A stretch of DNA of 64,000 nt from assembly GCA_013396755.1 (NCBI GenBank), contig VWZF01004899.1, positions 1,492,625 to 1,556,624 of the forward strand, read 5' to 3'. How positions within the stretch are numbered: the stretch's first letter is position 1; each line of letters opens with the position of its first letter. Of the stretch, positions 1 through 11,464 are shown piece by piece. The position numbers were made by a program, and so were the translations under genes. The notes under the pieces are model-generated. The model was given only the letters and a program-made list of their open reading frames with translations. It was not told the DNA's origin and searched no databases. Source of the DNA: Sclerurus mexicanus. Its lineage: Eukaryota; Chordata; Aves; Passeriformes; Furnariidae.

Positions 1-1476
1 AAAAAAAAGGACAAGCATAAACTACGTTTTTGAGTTTTAAAGTATTTCTCAAGGGGTTTTTTGTGGGTTTTTTTCAAGTGTTACCTGTTTGTACATGGTT
101 GAAATATTTGGCAAAACCAACAATACTCTCTACTGATTAAAGCCCAAGCTTAGTGATGAATACACATTTTCTGCCTTTCCCTTTCTGGACTCTACACACC
201 AAAGAGGCTACTTTAAATCTCAAACTGTGCCCATCCATCATAAATGTCCTATGCAGACTTCTTCATATTGAAAATAATAAATTAATATTCAAATAAATGC
301 TCAAGAACTAATTCTGGAACCAGCTGTGGCTATGGGCAGTGTAAATAGGGTGGTAAGGACTCAAGGAGCTATTTAATTGCAATGCATATAAATGTTTTCG
401 GAACAGTCATTTTACTTCAGTGTTTTTGGTGTTTCTTTTAAAGTGCTTATATATACATTGCTCCATATATTTTTTGGGTTACTTTAGATGCAGAGGGTGA
501 AATCTTAGCTTCCTTGAAGTCAAGAAAATTCCCCTTGGTTTCTGTGAAGATATAATTTAAGCCCTGGTCTCTAAAACAGTTTATTTCAGAACAGTAAAAC
601 AATCTGCTGCAACTGCAACAACTTTTCAGTCACAATTTTGAGGTGGCAGGAGCCGGTAGGGGAGTAGAGTTGTTTAGTACGTTTTGTATTTGGTTTATTT
701 TGGTTTGTTTGTTTTAATGTAGCTGATACGGTATCTGAATAGCCTTTTTTGTTGTTGTTGTTGTTTTGTTTTTGTTTTCCTAAATATGAAACTACAGTTA
801 GATTTTATTCACAGAGAGTATAGTAACAGAATTAGAGAAACACAAACATAAATTTTAACAAAGATTACATGTTTTTCTCCCTTTCTTCATCCCAAAAAAT
901 ATCATCCAAAGGCTGACTTCTGCTTACCTGAAGGGACTGAAGGGAGAAGAGTGGGGAAGCAGTCTAATTTTATGGTTCACTTCATATTCTACTGGAAGTA
1001 TTTTTTTATATTAAAAAGTATTAACCCTGCAAGTCTTTGATACAATTTTAGTTTTCAACCTTGAAAATTCTTTATATAACTTATAAATATATAAGAATTC
1101 TGCTTTTAAGTATTATTTTCCTTGGTATAGGAAATGGAAACCCTATTTTCAGCTCTTAACTGTTGAAATGGTAAATGTCAATCCTTAGTGTCTATGTTTT
1201 ACAGTGTTCCTCTGAGGCTAACATGTTGGAAGTCAGCGCTAGGATGTTACATCCATTTTTGGGCTGAAAGATAGGACTAGAAAACAATGTTCAAACTGTC
1301 ACTGGATAAAGCTGTAGAATTTACATTACATGATAGCAGCTTACTGGAAGTGAAGATTGTTATTTCTGTGCCAATGTCTCAGAATGTATTGCACAGCAGA
1401 AGAGCAATCACAAATAGGTATAGGTAGCCTCAATGACTACTGAATCCAATGCAAAAAAACAGGTCAACCAACCTTC
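1..1476. other. AT-rich non-coding DNA
   Basis: No gene or dispersed repeat recognised. There are T-rich tracts near 59-75 and 400-480, and a GTT/TTG simple repeat at about 745-780. The DNA is otherwise unique in appearance, with no open frame of coding character on either strand. Confidence 0.6.
745..780. repeat. (GTT)n microsatellite, interrupted
   Basis: Five consecutive GTT/TTG units followed by TTTTG-type units are directly visible. It is a short simple-sequence tract, the first of several T/G-rich tracts on the plus strand in this window. Confidence 0.85.
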
Positions 1477-2280
1477 CACAGAAGCACAGAATTGTTAGGG
1501 TTAGAAAGGACTTATGGAGATCATCTAGTCCAACCCTCTGCTAAGGCAGGGTCAGCCAGGGGAAATCACACAGTAATGTGTCCAGGTTTTAAATGTCTTC
1601 AGAAAGGGAGATTCCTTGATCTTCACGGGCAGCCTCTTCAGTGCTCTGCCACTAACAGCGTAAATAAGTTCCTGCTCATGTTGAGGAGGAACTTGCTGTG
1701 TTTTAGTTTATGGTTATTGCTCCTTCTCCAGTTGCTGGGCACCACTGAAAAGAATCTGGCACCATTCTCCTGACCTGTGCCTTTGAGATATTTATATATA
1801 TTAACAAGATCCCATCTCAGTCTTCTCTTCTCCAGACTAAACAGGTCCAGTTCTCGCAGTTTCTCCTCATAAGAGAGATGCTGCAGACCACTAATCATCT
1901 TTGTGGACCCTCTCCAGTACTTCCTTGTCTTTCTTCGACTGAGGAGCCCAGAACTGGACATACTACTTCAGATATGGCTTCACTAGCATTGAGTAGATGG
2001 GGACGATCACCCCTCTTGGCCTTTCGGCCACACTCTTCCTGATGCATCCCAGATACCATTGGCCCTCCTGGCCACGGGGCACACAGTTGGCTCAGAGTCA
2101 ACTTGTCATCCAGATCCCAGATCCTGTACTGCAGAGCTGCTGTCTCGTAGGTCAGCCCCCAATCTTTACTAGTACTTCAGGTTATTCCTCCCTGGACACA
2201 CTGAACTACACTTGCCCTTGTTGAACATCACTAGGTTTCTCTCTGCCCAGCTTTTCAGCCTATCAAGGAGTTTAACCACT
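1477..2280 (-). mobile_element. CR1 LINE fragment, 3' part, minus strand
   Basis: The plus strand opens with the complement of a CR1 3' end (cacagaattgttagggttag, then tcatctagtccaaccctctg). It then follows the order of the CR1 3' region: a TCTTCTCTTCTCCAGACTAAACAGGTCC-like block near 1820-1850, a CTCATAAGAGAG block near 1867, a 'GAGGAGCCCAGAACTGGAC'-like block near 1940, and a 'CCTTGTTGAACATCACTAGG'-like block near 2217. The element therefore lies on the minus strand and is truncated at its 5' side near 2280. Open frames at 1492-1773 and 1997-2224 (plus), and at 1638-1961 and 1895-2101 (minus), are by-products of this sequence. The terminal octamer array is decayed. CR1 spreads by target-primed reverse transcription; this fragment cannot move by itself. 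Confidence 0.88.
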
Positions 2281-4051
2281 TACAGTAAGAGTTCATCCAA
2301 GGAAATGCTATGGCTTCTTTTGGGTAGGACATCATATTAGTTTATGAAGAACATTCTTTATTGTTTTGTATTCTCAATCTGTTCTGATAAACATTTAACA
2401 CTTTTGTTAACATTATATAATGTTTTTAATTCAATCATTTTTAAGAGATTTTCATAGAGCATGATACAGAGATCAAATAGAATATTTTTCTATTATAAAA
2501 TTTCATCAATGAAATAAAGTTTTGAATAAAATTCATGGGTTTGATCATTATAAGTAAAAAAAAAAATATTATTGGGAAGGCAAATTTAGCTAGATGAGCT
2601 AATACCACTAAAGAAAGTATAACTGGGGAACTGATATATTAAAGCACAAAAGAATATCACTGATACTCTACCAAGAAAAGGTTTGTTGACTCAATTACCT
2701 TGATTATCAGAAAGTTCAGGCCAATCTGGAAGCAATATTTTAATGCATTTTAACTTGTACAAGAATTATTCACTAAAACCGATTTCCAGAGGATGTATAA
2801 CCTGCTCTCACAAAGGAGTCACTACTGGAACAAGCTTTCATCAGTGGCAATATTTCTTGGGATTCCAATAAAATAATTCACATTTCTTACATTATACTTG
2901 AACTTTGATTTAACAACTTTTTGTAATCTGAAATTAAGATTACTTTTATCTCACATAATCAGATTGTCTTCATCTCACATATTTTTACAAAGATTGTTTT
3001 TATACTAAGCTACTCTAAAATTGCAGACCAGCAAAAAATGTTTTATTATATTGAAACTTCTTTTAATAGAATTAGTAAGTGGCTACAAATTATGGAATTC
3101 ATTGATAACGCCAAAACAATTTGGAAAACCAGAGCTAACAGCCATAGGCCTTGTATCCCTGGACTCTTAGGGGTACTGAGGGGATATTACTATCATACTG
3201 TAATGTGTTGGAGATAGTACCTCACCCTTGGTCAAATCAATTTCCATTAAAAATATTTTCTTGCATTAGCAAATATGTTGATAACAGGACAATGAAATGC
3301 ATACAGCTTCTCTGGACACCTGTCAGGCATTCAGCCCTGCATCATTCTGCTTTAGAAATATCTGAAATATCTTCTTGCAGTTGAACAGCTAATGAATAGA
3401 TAGCACAATATTGTCAGACAGAATCAGCCTCAGCAGAGCAACTGGGAGGGGTGTAGATAGTAGGGAATCAGAGTATTGTACCGCTGAGTATCACCAATGA
3501 TTTAGATGCATAGTGTCTCCTTCCTTTCAAACACTTTCCAAATACATATTTTCTGAAAGGTTCAATCATTTTTGTAGAAAATTAACTGCAGTTACAAGTC
3601 TATCACTGGGTGAAAAAGTTATACTAAGTTGACAATCATAATTTATTTATGTGTTCTAGAATCAAACTAACAGATGTTATTAGGACTCTTGGCTCAGATG
3701 ATGCAGAGTGCAGGCATTTCTATATCTATGTCAATGTCTAGCGATACTGCAAAGATTAAAATAAATAGTAATCTTGGAAATACAAAAGTGTATTTTTATT
3801 AAAAATGTGAGATGATAATAGAAGCAGTCAGTGAAACAAGCAGAGGGAGTTGTAGCCACTGCTTGCAAAGGATCTGGACTCTGCAGAAGCCCTTCAAATC
3901 AGGGCCAGATTACATGATACAGATTACAGATAAATAACAATATAGATATCATAGACATCATCCTACTGTTCACAATTTTAAGCAATAATAGCTTTTTCAG
4001 TACCTCAGGTAAGAAGCAGATCCATAAATTGGTATAACTACACTGCCTTCA
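2281..4051. other. AT-rich non-coding DNA
   Basis: Nothing recognised. A 77-codon plus-strand open frame at 3151-3384 has no protein-like features and is within chance expectation for DNA of this composition. Confidence 0.55.
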
Positions 4052-4520
4052 TCTAGAATATCATAGAATCATAGAATATGCTGAGTTGGAAGGGACCCAT
4101 CAGGATCATCAAGTCCATCTCCTGGGCCTACCTAAGTCACCCCAAGAATCACACCCTGTGCCTGAAAGAGTTGTTCAAACACTTCTTGAAGTGACAGGCT
4201 TGGCACTGTGACCCCTTCCCTGGGGAACCTGTTCAAGTGCTCAACCACCCTTGGGGTGAAAAACTTTTTCCTGATATCTAACCCAAGCATCACCTGACTC
4301 AGCTTCATACAAATTTCTTGAGTCTTGTCACTGGTCATGAGTGAAAACATCAGTGCCTGCCCCTCCACTTCCCCTCATGAGGATGTCAAAGACTGCAGTG
4401 AAGTCTCCCCTTAGTCTCCTCTTACAGCTGAACAGGTCAAGTGACCTCAGCCACTTCTAAGGTTTCCCCTCCAGACCCTTTATTATTCTCTTGGCCCTCC
4501 TTTGGACACTCTCTAATAGA
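4052..4520 (-). mobile_element. CR1 LINE fragment, 3' part, minus strand
   Basis: Starts with two copies of the complemented CR1 tail unit (atcatagaatcatagaatat), then ctgagttggaagggacccat and atcatcaagtccatctcctg. Characteristic inner blocks follow: 'CCCTTCCCTGGGGAACCTGT' near 4214, 'TTTTTCCTGATATCTAACCC' near 4264, 'GTCTCCCCTTAGTCTCCTCT' near 4403 and 'CTTGGCCCTCCTTTGGACAC' near 4490. About 470 bp of the 3' region is present. The minus-strand open frame at 4132-4368 is a shadow of this repeat, not a gene. Right after the break lies a short TAATAGA-rich stretch (about 4513-4530). Confidence 0.93.
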
Positions 4521-6004
4521 TAATAGATATAGACAACAAATCATAGATGTATCTCATCAAATTTTGTTGTTAAATCTTTGTGGCAATATTTAAACATTAA
4601 TTTCAGTGTATACGTCTATACTGTTTTACCCATGGGATCTAATATCTCAGCAACTTAAATTATCTTGAATTTCACTATGCTGTTCCCTGACAATGAAGCT
4701 ACTTTAAGTTATCGCAAAAAAAAATATAGACCATAAATCAAATTCTCAACTCACATTAGTCTCAAGTGCGACTAATGAGGTCAAGTTCCTCCTTTCAGAG
4801 AAGCTTTTCTTTTGACTTTAAGTAGCCATTGTATAAAATTACTATCTCTTATATGAAATCACGTGTGTTTAAAAACTCAGAAAAAATAATGTTATCTTTG
4901 TAAAAAAAACCCCAAAGAAACCCACTGCATCATCTACAAATCTAGAATTGCATCAGCCATCCAACTTGCAAACACAAACTTTTAGTGCTGCTATATTAGT
5001 AAAAGTTTTTTTAATTTGAGGTTAATAATTTTAAAGAATACAAGAGTTAAGATCCCTCAAAAGTGCAGTAGTTGATTTAATGTAGAACATTTGGTTTAAA
5101 GAAAATATTTTTAAAGAGGAAAGGGTTTGTTGTTTTATTATTCTTTTACACTGCTCTAGGTTTTAAAGTGCTTCAGTAGATATGCATTTGCTCCTTAATG
5201 ATTAATATTTCTCAATTTGAATTGAAAATCCACTACAAGTAACAAAAATGATTCTTTCATTAATCAGGAACAATCATCATTTCCTCTCTCTCAACTTTCA
5301 TTTTTATTATGACTTTGAATGTTTTCTGGTAAAGTACATTGTAAATAGAGAAAATGTGATTTTTTTTTTCTCCAGGGAAAAGGTTTGTTATTTTAAAATT
5401 ACAGCACTGAAGATCAAAATAAAGTGACTGTTCAGCATACTATCCAAATAGCCTATCTTTGTACAAAAAAACCCTTTCATTTTCACAACTAAATTGACTA
5501 AAAGGCACTGTTACCTAGCAACATTCATTGTGTTTATGACCTTTCATCCAATCTGAGCTCACAGATGTGCTTCTGAAGCTAATATATATCGTACATTCCC
5601 CGCCTGCTTTGATGAAATATATGAGCCCTTAGAGCAGGCTGTGAAATGTCCTTTGGAAAAACCAAGAGAAATATAAAAATTAAAAAAAAATGGGATACAT
5701 TTGAAAATAGTTTTAAATGTTGAAACTAAGAACTTAAATTCTCTCTGCATTCAGTCTGGTGTCATTTGTAGTAGACCAAAAATTTGCCTAGGAAGTTGTG
5801 GCCTTGCACACAAACATTCTGGGTTTATTTGATAGGTAACAAATGTACTGATCCTGACCCTTCTGAAATTAAGATGTCCTAAAGAAATTTAAATGAGAAA
5901 GGTTTGGTCCTTAGAAGTTACTGACTGCCTGAATTTCAGATAATAGTGAATATTTTGGCTTTAAAAAAAGGTGACATTTATGGATATTTCCAGGCTTTAT
6001 TTTT
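4521..6004. other. AT-rich non-coding DNA
   Basis: No gene or recognisable transposon. It contains a small perfect inverted repeat at 4754-4777 (arms cattagtc / gactaatg, 8-base loop) and A/T homopolymer tracts. Confidence 0.55.
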
Positions 6005-6367
6005 AGGACTGAGAGGTGGCATCATCACAGTCTACACCTTCCTCAAGGGGAATAGAGGAGGGGCAGGTGATGATCTCCTGGTGATCAGTGATAGGACATG
6101 AGGAAAAGAAATGAAGCAGCAGAAGGGGAAGTTCAGACTAGATGTTTTGAAAAGGGTCTTCATTCAGAGGGTGGTTGGGTGGTGGAATGGGCTCCACAGG
6201 GAAGTGACCACAGCACCAAGAACACTGTTACCAAGAGCACAGCACTGTCAGAGATCAAGGTGACTCTTGGTCATATGGTTTATTTTTACATAGTCTTGTG
6301 ATTAGGGAGTTGGACTCAGTGATCCTTATGGGTCCCTTCCAATTCAAGATATTCTGTGATTCTATGA
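6005..6367 (+). mobile_element. CR1 LINE fragment, 3' part, plus strand
   Basis: Reads in CR1 sense. It has 'GGTGATGATCTCCTGGTGATCAG'-type text near 6066, 'TTCAGACTAGATGTTTTGAA' near 6132, 'GGTGGTGGAATGGGCTCCAC' near 6178, and the 3' terminus 'GAGTTGGACTCAGTGATCCT' with the tail attctgtgattctatgat at 6350-6367. It is an intact avian CR1 3' end with its 5' part missing. The 67-codon open frame at 6098-6301 is remnant or chance sequence. Confidence 0.93.
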
Positions 6368-6956
6368 TGAATAGATCTAGTCAATAAAAGTTGTGTTTCC
6401 ACATTAGTCACATACAATACACTGAAATAAAAGCATGAATAACATTGTACCACATTCTGAGCTAAACTTACAGGGAATAGGTCAATCCAAAAGTAAAAAT
6501 CACTTTTAGTGATAAGTACTATCGTTCTTGCCTTTTTTGGGTTTAGGTAGCTTGCATAAGCTCTTAGGTGGTTGCAAAGTTACAGTGTCAAGTGACATTT
6601 GCTGGGTTCCATCCTTATTTTCTCCTTGACTCTGTTCACAATTTTTTCTATTTGTGATTGGAAAGAACATGCTTTCTAACATTTCAGACTTCATACAGAA
6701 ACTGAAAATTTTCTTTTTCAGCTCTTTAAACCATCATCAATTGTAAAGTTGTTGCAGACAGAACTTTATATGAGTGGTACATAAGTAATTGAACTGCAAT
6801 ATAAAATATGATTTGCTCTTCTATAAGCAACAGCTGCAGTAACTTTCTGTTGCCAAAAAAAAAAAAAAAGAAAAATTAGAAATTCTTTTATTATGTATTG
6901 TCAATACTGCTTTTCCAGGTACTTTTTTTCTGGATATTGCAGCTGCAGAATTCAGT
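6368..6956. other. AT-rich non-coding DNA
   Basis: No gene recognised. Contains an A-run at about 6856-6870. A 62-codon minus-strand open frame at 6506-6694 has no recognisable domain. Confidence 0.5.
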
Positions 6957-7040
6957 GGGTCAAATTCTGTTCTTAGTGCATGTGAAGGTTGTGCAGCTGC
7001 CTTACCTTACTACAGCTGTAAATGAAAACAGAATTTTAAT
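6957..7040. repeat. Probable remnant of an ancient palindromic amniote repeat
   Basis: The segment starts gtcaaattctgttcttag and closes with gaaaacagaatttta. The outer arms aaattctgtt (6962-6971) and aacagaattt (7027-7036) are perfect inverted repeats. This matches my memory of an old palindromic non-autonomous element seen in turtles, crocodilians and birds, which begins GGGCCAAATTCTG and ends in its complement. The interior is diverged. Identification is by remembered family resemblance only. Confidence 0.4.
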
Positions 7041-7317
7041 GTTTGCCATTCAATTAGGCAAAGTCCAAGCACAAGATACAGTGTACAACAGTGAGGTCTA
7101 CCATGACATACATTTTAAACAAACCAAAACAAAATGAAATATACCATTTTTTTTCATTAGCATAAAAAGTTACTTTAATAAACTCAGTTCCATAGCAATG
7201 TCTGATGCAACTGTAGTCAGTTTTCCATAACAGGAAAATATTAATATAATCTTCCAGAGGCTCGACACAGACTTGAGACTTATTACATAGAAGCAATGAG
7301 GATGGTCCTGAGCAGGG

Positions 7318-7389
7318 GTAACAGTGAAACTTGGTAGTCCTTATGGGTCCCTTCTAACTCACCATATTCTTTGATTCTGTGATTCTGTG
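7318..7389 (+). mobile_element. CR1 3' tail, plus strand
   Basis: Contains the terminal CR1 block 'AGTCCTTATGGGTCCCTTCT' followed by aactcaccatattctttgat and two further ATTCTGTG units. Only about 70 bp of the 3' end is clear. It abuts the LTR-like element that begins about 20 bp further on, which may have inserted next to the tail. Confidence 0.85.
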
Positions 7390-7410
7390 CCCTGATTGTT
7401 GCAATTTTGA

Positions 7411-8236
7411 TGTCCACTGATCAAAGTGATGGTTACAGTCTTGTCGAAGTGATGGTTGCAGTCTGGATGCATCAGGGGTGTGAGAAGCCCACGAAACATG
7501 GGGGGTAATATATGCTCAAGTTGAGATGGGAAGTCCCAGGTACCTTCCCTGGGGCAAGAAGTTTTACACTGAATGATGTGATACTGTGAGTCACGGGACA
7601 TTTTGGGAGTCTTTTGTGGTCTAAAATATTACAGCTGCCTCTAACACCAGTCTAGTTGGGTACACAGTTCTGTAGTTTTCACAGCTGAGTCACTTGTGTA
7701 AGGACTTTGGAATAGTAAAAAACACTATCCCACCTTGCAGGATCTGCCTCTTATCACCTCTTCCCTGGGTGATTACTGCAAGTGGTCGATTGTTTGAGTC
7801 ATTAACTGTTAAAAGTCCAGTCTCTCATACCAGGTCACCAGAGGCTCACTCAACTGGTGGTTGAAATCTTTTTGCATATCTTGTAGGTCAACTGGGGATA
7901 GGAATTGCGTAATGGAGAATTGAAGGCACAAAGGTGAAAGTTATGGGTTGAGACCAGAACAATTTACTGGAAACAGCAATGAGATAAGAAACAAAGAGTA
8001 ACAGCAACAATATCAGTAGCAAAAGATAAAAGAGAAAGAAATGATTTACACAGAAAGTAGAGAAATATTGTACCATTTTGACCCACCACATTTTCTCCCC
8101 CTGACCAGAAAAGACAGAGTCCATTATTCCAGTACCTGGCAAGACATGTGAGATAGCATGAAATAACAGTAGGCCTGGCCATGTCCCCTCCCAGCTACTG
8201 TAAAAAATTAACCCTGTCCTGACCAAAACTAGGACA
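7411..8236 (-). mobile_element. Probable solo LTR of an avian endogenous retrovirus, minus strand
   Basis: On the minus strand the segment starts TGTCCTAGTTTTGGTCAGGA, then CAGGGTTAATTTT and 'AGCTGGGAGGGGACATGGCC'. This is a start shared by many avian LTRs (TGTCCTGGTTTTGGCCAGGACAG type). The plus strand opens with TGTCC at 7411 and closes with GGACA at 8236, giving the short TG...CA inverted termini expected of an LTR about 826 bp long. No gag, pol or env frame is visible on either side, so it is a solo LTR or a fragment. Open frames at 7888-8226 and 7964-8182 (minus) fall inside it and show no retroviral protein motif. The left boundary is inferred and no clear target-site duplication was seen. 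Confidence 0.55.
7424..7463. repeat. 23-bp imperfect tandem duplication inside the LTR-like element
   Basis: aagtgatggttacagtc (7424-7440) is repeated as aagtgatggttgcagtc (7447-7463) with one mismatch, a spacing of 23 bases. It lies near the inferred 3' end of the minus-strand LTR. Confidence 0.85.
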
Positions 8237-8734
8237 GAAGGGAGCTGAAGAACACTTGCTCTTCTCTAAGTCTTAGTAAAACACAGTGGTATGGTCATAC
8301 ATGGCTGGAAGTAAACTCCTGTCCCATGGTGTCTGGGCTTCTTTGTAATACCAGTTTACACTTTACAATTCCTTTGCAATTCCTGAGCTCTGTTTTGAAA
8401 TTATTTAGCTTTTTTGTCCTGTTTCAGTGATTGGAAAGCTATTTTGAAATTTTACAGCTGTGACAGTTAGGAATGCATTTTTCAGTTTTCATGTGGATAT
8501 CAAGTATGGTCTAACTATTTGCATTTTGGTTTTTTTGCCAACATTATCTTCTAGAAGAAGTAATTCTTCTCCTTTCTGTTGCATTGTCTTTTAGATACAG
8601 CAGATTTCTTAAAAATTTTACAGTATGTTCCTAATATGACTTTAGCAGGTGTTTAAGTAGCATTGAAGTTTCCTTCTCTACTGCAAGTTATTCAGCTGAC
8701 ACCTTCTGGGCTGCATTTTTTTCTTCTTCACAGG
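8237..8734. other. Non-coding DNA, T-rich
   Basis: No gene or repeat recognised between the LTR-like element and the old CR1-like fragment. Confidence 0.5.
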
Positions 8735-9250
8735 TATACAATATTAGGGCTAACAGTCATCCTGCAGCCACCCAAGACACGTTATCATCTTTACTGATTT
8801 CCAAGACTAGCTTTGTGTTATTAACAAATTTCAAAAGCAGGCTGCATTTTCTTTCAAGTGATTAGTGAAATACTAAAAGAAAAAATGGATCTCAAGACCA
8901 TCTTTTAAGGAAAACTAACTGTACGCTTTCTACAATCAGTCTCCTATTCCTCTTTCCCCAATAATGGTGATGGTCTCACGACTTTGTTTCATGATCTCAT
9001 CTGCCTTCTTATAGTACCTAGAAGTGAAATTCCCCATAATTCCTTGAGAAATTTATTTGGTTCTGAACCATGCTCTTTCATGATGTGCTGTAGCATTTCA
9101 GTCCTTTGAATGAAATTATTTTCTTCCAAGTTTGTTTTGTTTTACATGTGGCTAGTATGTGGCTAACTAGCTTGTAATGCCTACATGGTTTTTCTTCCTT
9201 TTATATACAAGCATCACATTTTTGTTTCCTAAATAGTTGACCTGAGTTAT
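8735..9250 (-). mobile_element. Very old CR1/L3-like LINE fragment, minus strand
   Basis: Although strongly decayed, several blocks follow the order of a complemented CR1-clade ORF2: 'AGCTTTGTGTTATTAACAAATTTC' near 8810 (counterpart of the usual GTCGTCTGCAAACTTG block), 'CAAGTGATTAGTGAAATACT' near 8857, 'GGATCTCAAGACCATC' near 8886, and 'GGCTAACTAGCTTGTAATGCC' near 9160 (counterpart of the ACTGGCCTGTAATT block). No reading frame survives. The divergence is far greater than that of the other CR1 copies here, so this insertion probably predates the avian radiation. Confidence 0.55.
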
Positions 9251-9789
9251 TATTGGGTTGATTTATTCACAATATTTGATATAAACCTAAAACTTTATAT
9301 GATAAAAAGTAAAAGCTAAGTGCAACTATCTGATATCAAGTCAAACAAAACGGAAAAATGGTCAGTTGGAATGCTCAGTGTTGATGTGCAATATTGAAAG
9401 AGCACAGTATCATCCCAGTTTCAGCAAGGACATCTTTTTGGGACGCATGCACCTGTACCAGAATAATAAAATATAGTCAAAACAAGTCAGAAGGCCCAGA
9501 ACTCTTGGAGTAGCTCCAACAGGGCAGTTTTGAGGGTGGTACCAGGGGCAATTGGTTTTCAGGTTGTACGTACACATTAGATATGATAATTAAATAGTGT
9601 TATAAATTTGTAAGAACCCTGTACTGAGTGTGTGCCTATGTACTTCATGCACCTGAAAGTTTTCATTAAAGAACTGCTTCCTACTTTATCTGTACTAATA
9701 TTGTCTCAAAAATTGGGGGGTTTTCCTCAATTTTAGGTAACACTAATATATGACTTTTTAAGTTTTGGCTATTTAAACCCAAGTGCTTC
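9251..9789. other. AT-rich non-coding DNA
   Basis: No gene or clear repeat recognised between the two very old CR1-like fragments. Part of this stretch may be further decayed LINE sequence. Confidence 0.45.
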
Positions 9790-10420
9790 TCATCCTATCC
9801 CAAAGAAGGAACCAAATTCTTATTCCAAATAAGGAACTGTTCTTACTCCACAGGGGTTTCAAGAACTTTGAAACCTTAAGTGGCCTGGTTTCTCTGTGCA
9901 ATTTTGTCTCTAGACTGAGCATACCCATGTTCTTCAAAAATGACTTTATAAATGACATGTTTTCCAGAGCTCAAATTATTATTTATTTTTCTGTGTCTTC
10001 TTCCTTTTTCATCTCAAGGTACCATTTGAACAGAATAAATAAAATATTTTCAAAATATAACAGCCTCTAATTAAAATATTTTTATTTGTGTAGCCTATTA
10101 TGAAAATTCTTTTTCATCACAGCATAACACTGTACTCAGCATCTCTAGATCCTCCTCCACAGAATTATTAGTAAACCAGTATCTTCATTTTGCACTTACA
10201 GAATTGATGTCTTTTAAATAAAAATCTCACACTTGTCCTAGTTTAACTTCAGTCATTTACTTCAAATCATTTATCACTATTTTAAGTTTCATTTCAAATT
10301 TGCATCTTGACTTCTGACATGTTTGCAGTCCCTCTTAGCTTTGCGTCGTTTGAAATTTTGCATCCTTCCTATCCCATCATCCAAATCGTCCATGAAGGTA
10401 CACAATTGGACTGGCTTTAG
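9790..10420 (-). mobile_element. Very old CR1/L3-like LINE fragment, minus strand
   Basis: Ordered but decayed matches to a complemented CR1-clade 3' half are visible. 'TCTAGACTGAGCATACCCATG' near 9910 and 'CATGTTTTCCAGAGCTCAAATT' near 9956 correspond to the usual 'CTGAACA..CCC' and 'CTCCAGCCCTCTGATC' blocks. 'CACACTTGTCCTAGTTTAACTT' near 10228 corresponds to the CTTGTTGAACTT block. 'CTCTTAGCTTTGCGTCGTTTGAAATT' near 10334 and 'CATCATCCAAATCGTCCATGAAGG' near 10375 correspond to the TCGTCTGCAAA and ATCAATGAAGAT blocks. The open frames at 9773-9958, 9783-10070 and 10323-10511 are by-products. Confidence 0.6.
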
Positions 10421-11464
10421 ATTCTCTGTTTTAATAAATAAAATTATATGTGGTTTTGAAAACAGATATTCAACAGGAAATGCAACTAAGAGTAAGATTT
10501 TTTTCTTTTGAAAAATTTTTTTTCCAACAAAAACTTAATTCAGTTTACAATTGCTTCTGTGAATCTTTAATTGTGATCTCATCCACAATTAGATTTAAGT
10601 GAAAAAAAAATCTAACAGACCCTAAGAAAAAGATTTTTAAGATTTACCCTTTAAGCATTCCATTAGCATGGAAATTGATTTGCCCATTGCAGGAAGTTCA
10701 GCTTCAAAATAAAAAAATAATATTTTTGAAACTGTTTAAAACCATGAATGGAGTTTTTAGTAATGGTAAGTATATATAATATTATTAAAAATTATGCTAT
10801 TTTGTGTGCTGTTGAAATATTATTTAGTTTTTCATTAATAAGACATCATGTCTGAAATGTACAAAACAGAACCTATGTCAGGAGAGCTGAAAACACTAAG
10901 CTCAAATATTTTGATAATAAAACAATAGCAAGAACAGTAATTTTATGAGATATGTGCTGAGTTACACAGTAGCATCATTCTTTAGCTAGTTAAGTACTAC
11001 TATTTTTGGCAAAACAGAAGGGTAAAATTGTTATGAAGGAGAAAGCAAATAGAGAACAGATGGAAAAGTTTTTTAGCTCTTTGAATAATAAAAAGTTAAA
11101 TGAGTAAAAAGTAGTTTTAATGAAAACTACTGAAGTTAAATGTCATACTACAAAATCATTGCAATATAATGAAGATATGATGGTTTTGCGCCTGTATTTA
11201 GAAAAGAAGATTTATTGTAATAATCTGAAATCAACAAACAGGACACATATAAGAACAAAATGCTATATATTGCATATAAAATATTTATTGCATATAAAAT
11301 GTTTATTCAGGCAATTTCATTTCAGAAGATGGCTTAATCAAAATAATTTACTCAAAAAAAAGCGCAACATACTATAAATTCAATTCTTCTAATTCACCTT
11401 GAAAACTGATTAAAAACTAATTAACCTTCTATGAATAAGTTGATATGACTGAACAAATATAGAC
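10421..11464. other. AT-rich non-coding DNA
   Basis: Very AT-rich with no gene recognised. It holds an 18-bp tandem duplication at 11270-11305. The 85-codon plus-strand frame at 11120-11377 is lysine/asparagine-rich in the way chance frames are in such DNA. Confidence 0.5.
11270..11305. repeat. 18-bp tandem duplication
   Basis: ttgcatataaaatattta is followed directly by ttgcatataaaatgttta, with one mismatch. It is a recent-looking local duplication in AT-rich DNA. Confidence 0.9.

Noticed and set aside
9783..10070. 95-codon plus-strand open frame
   Set aside because: Antisense to a decayed CR1/L3-like fragment, with no protein-like features.
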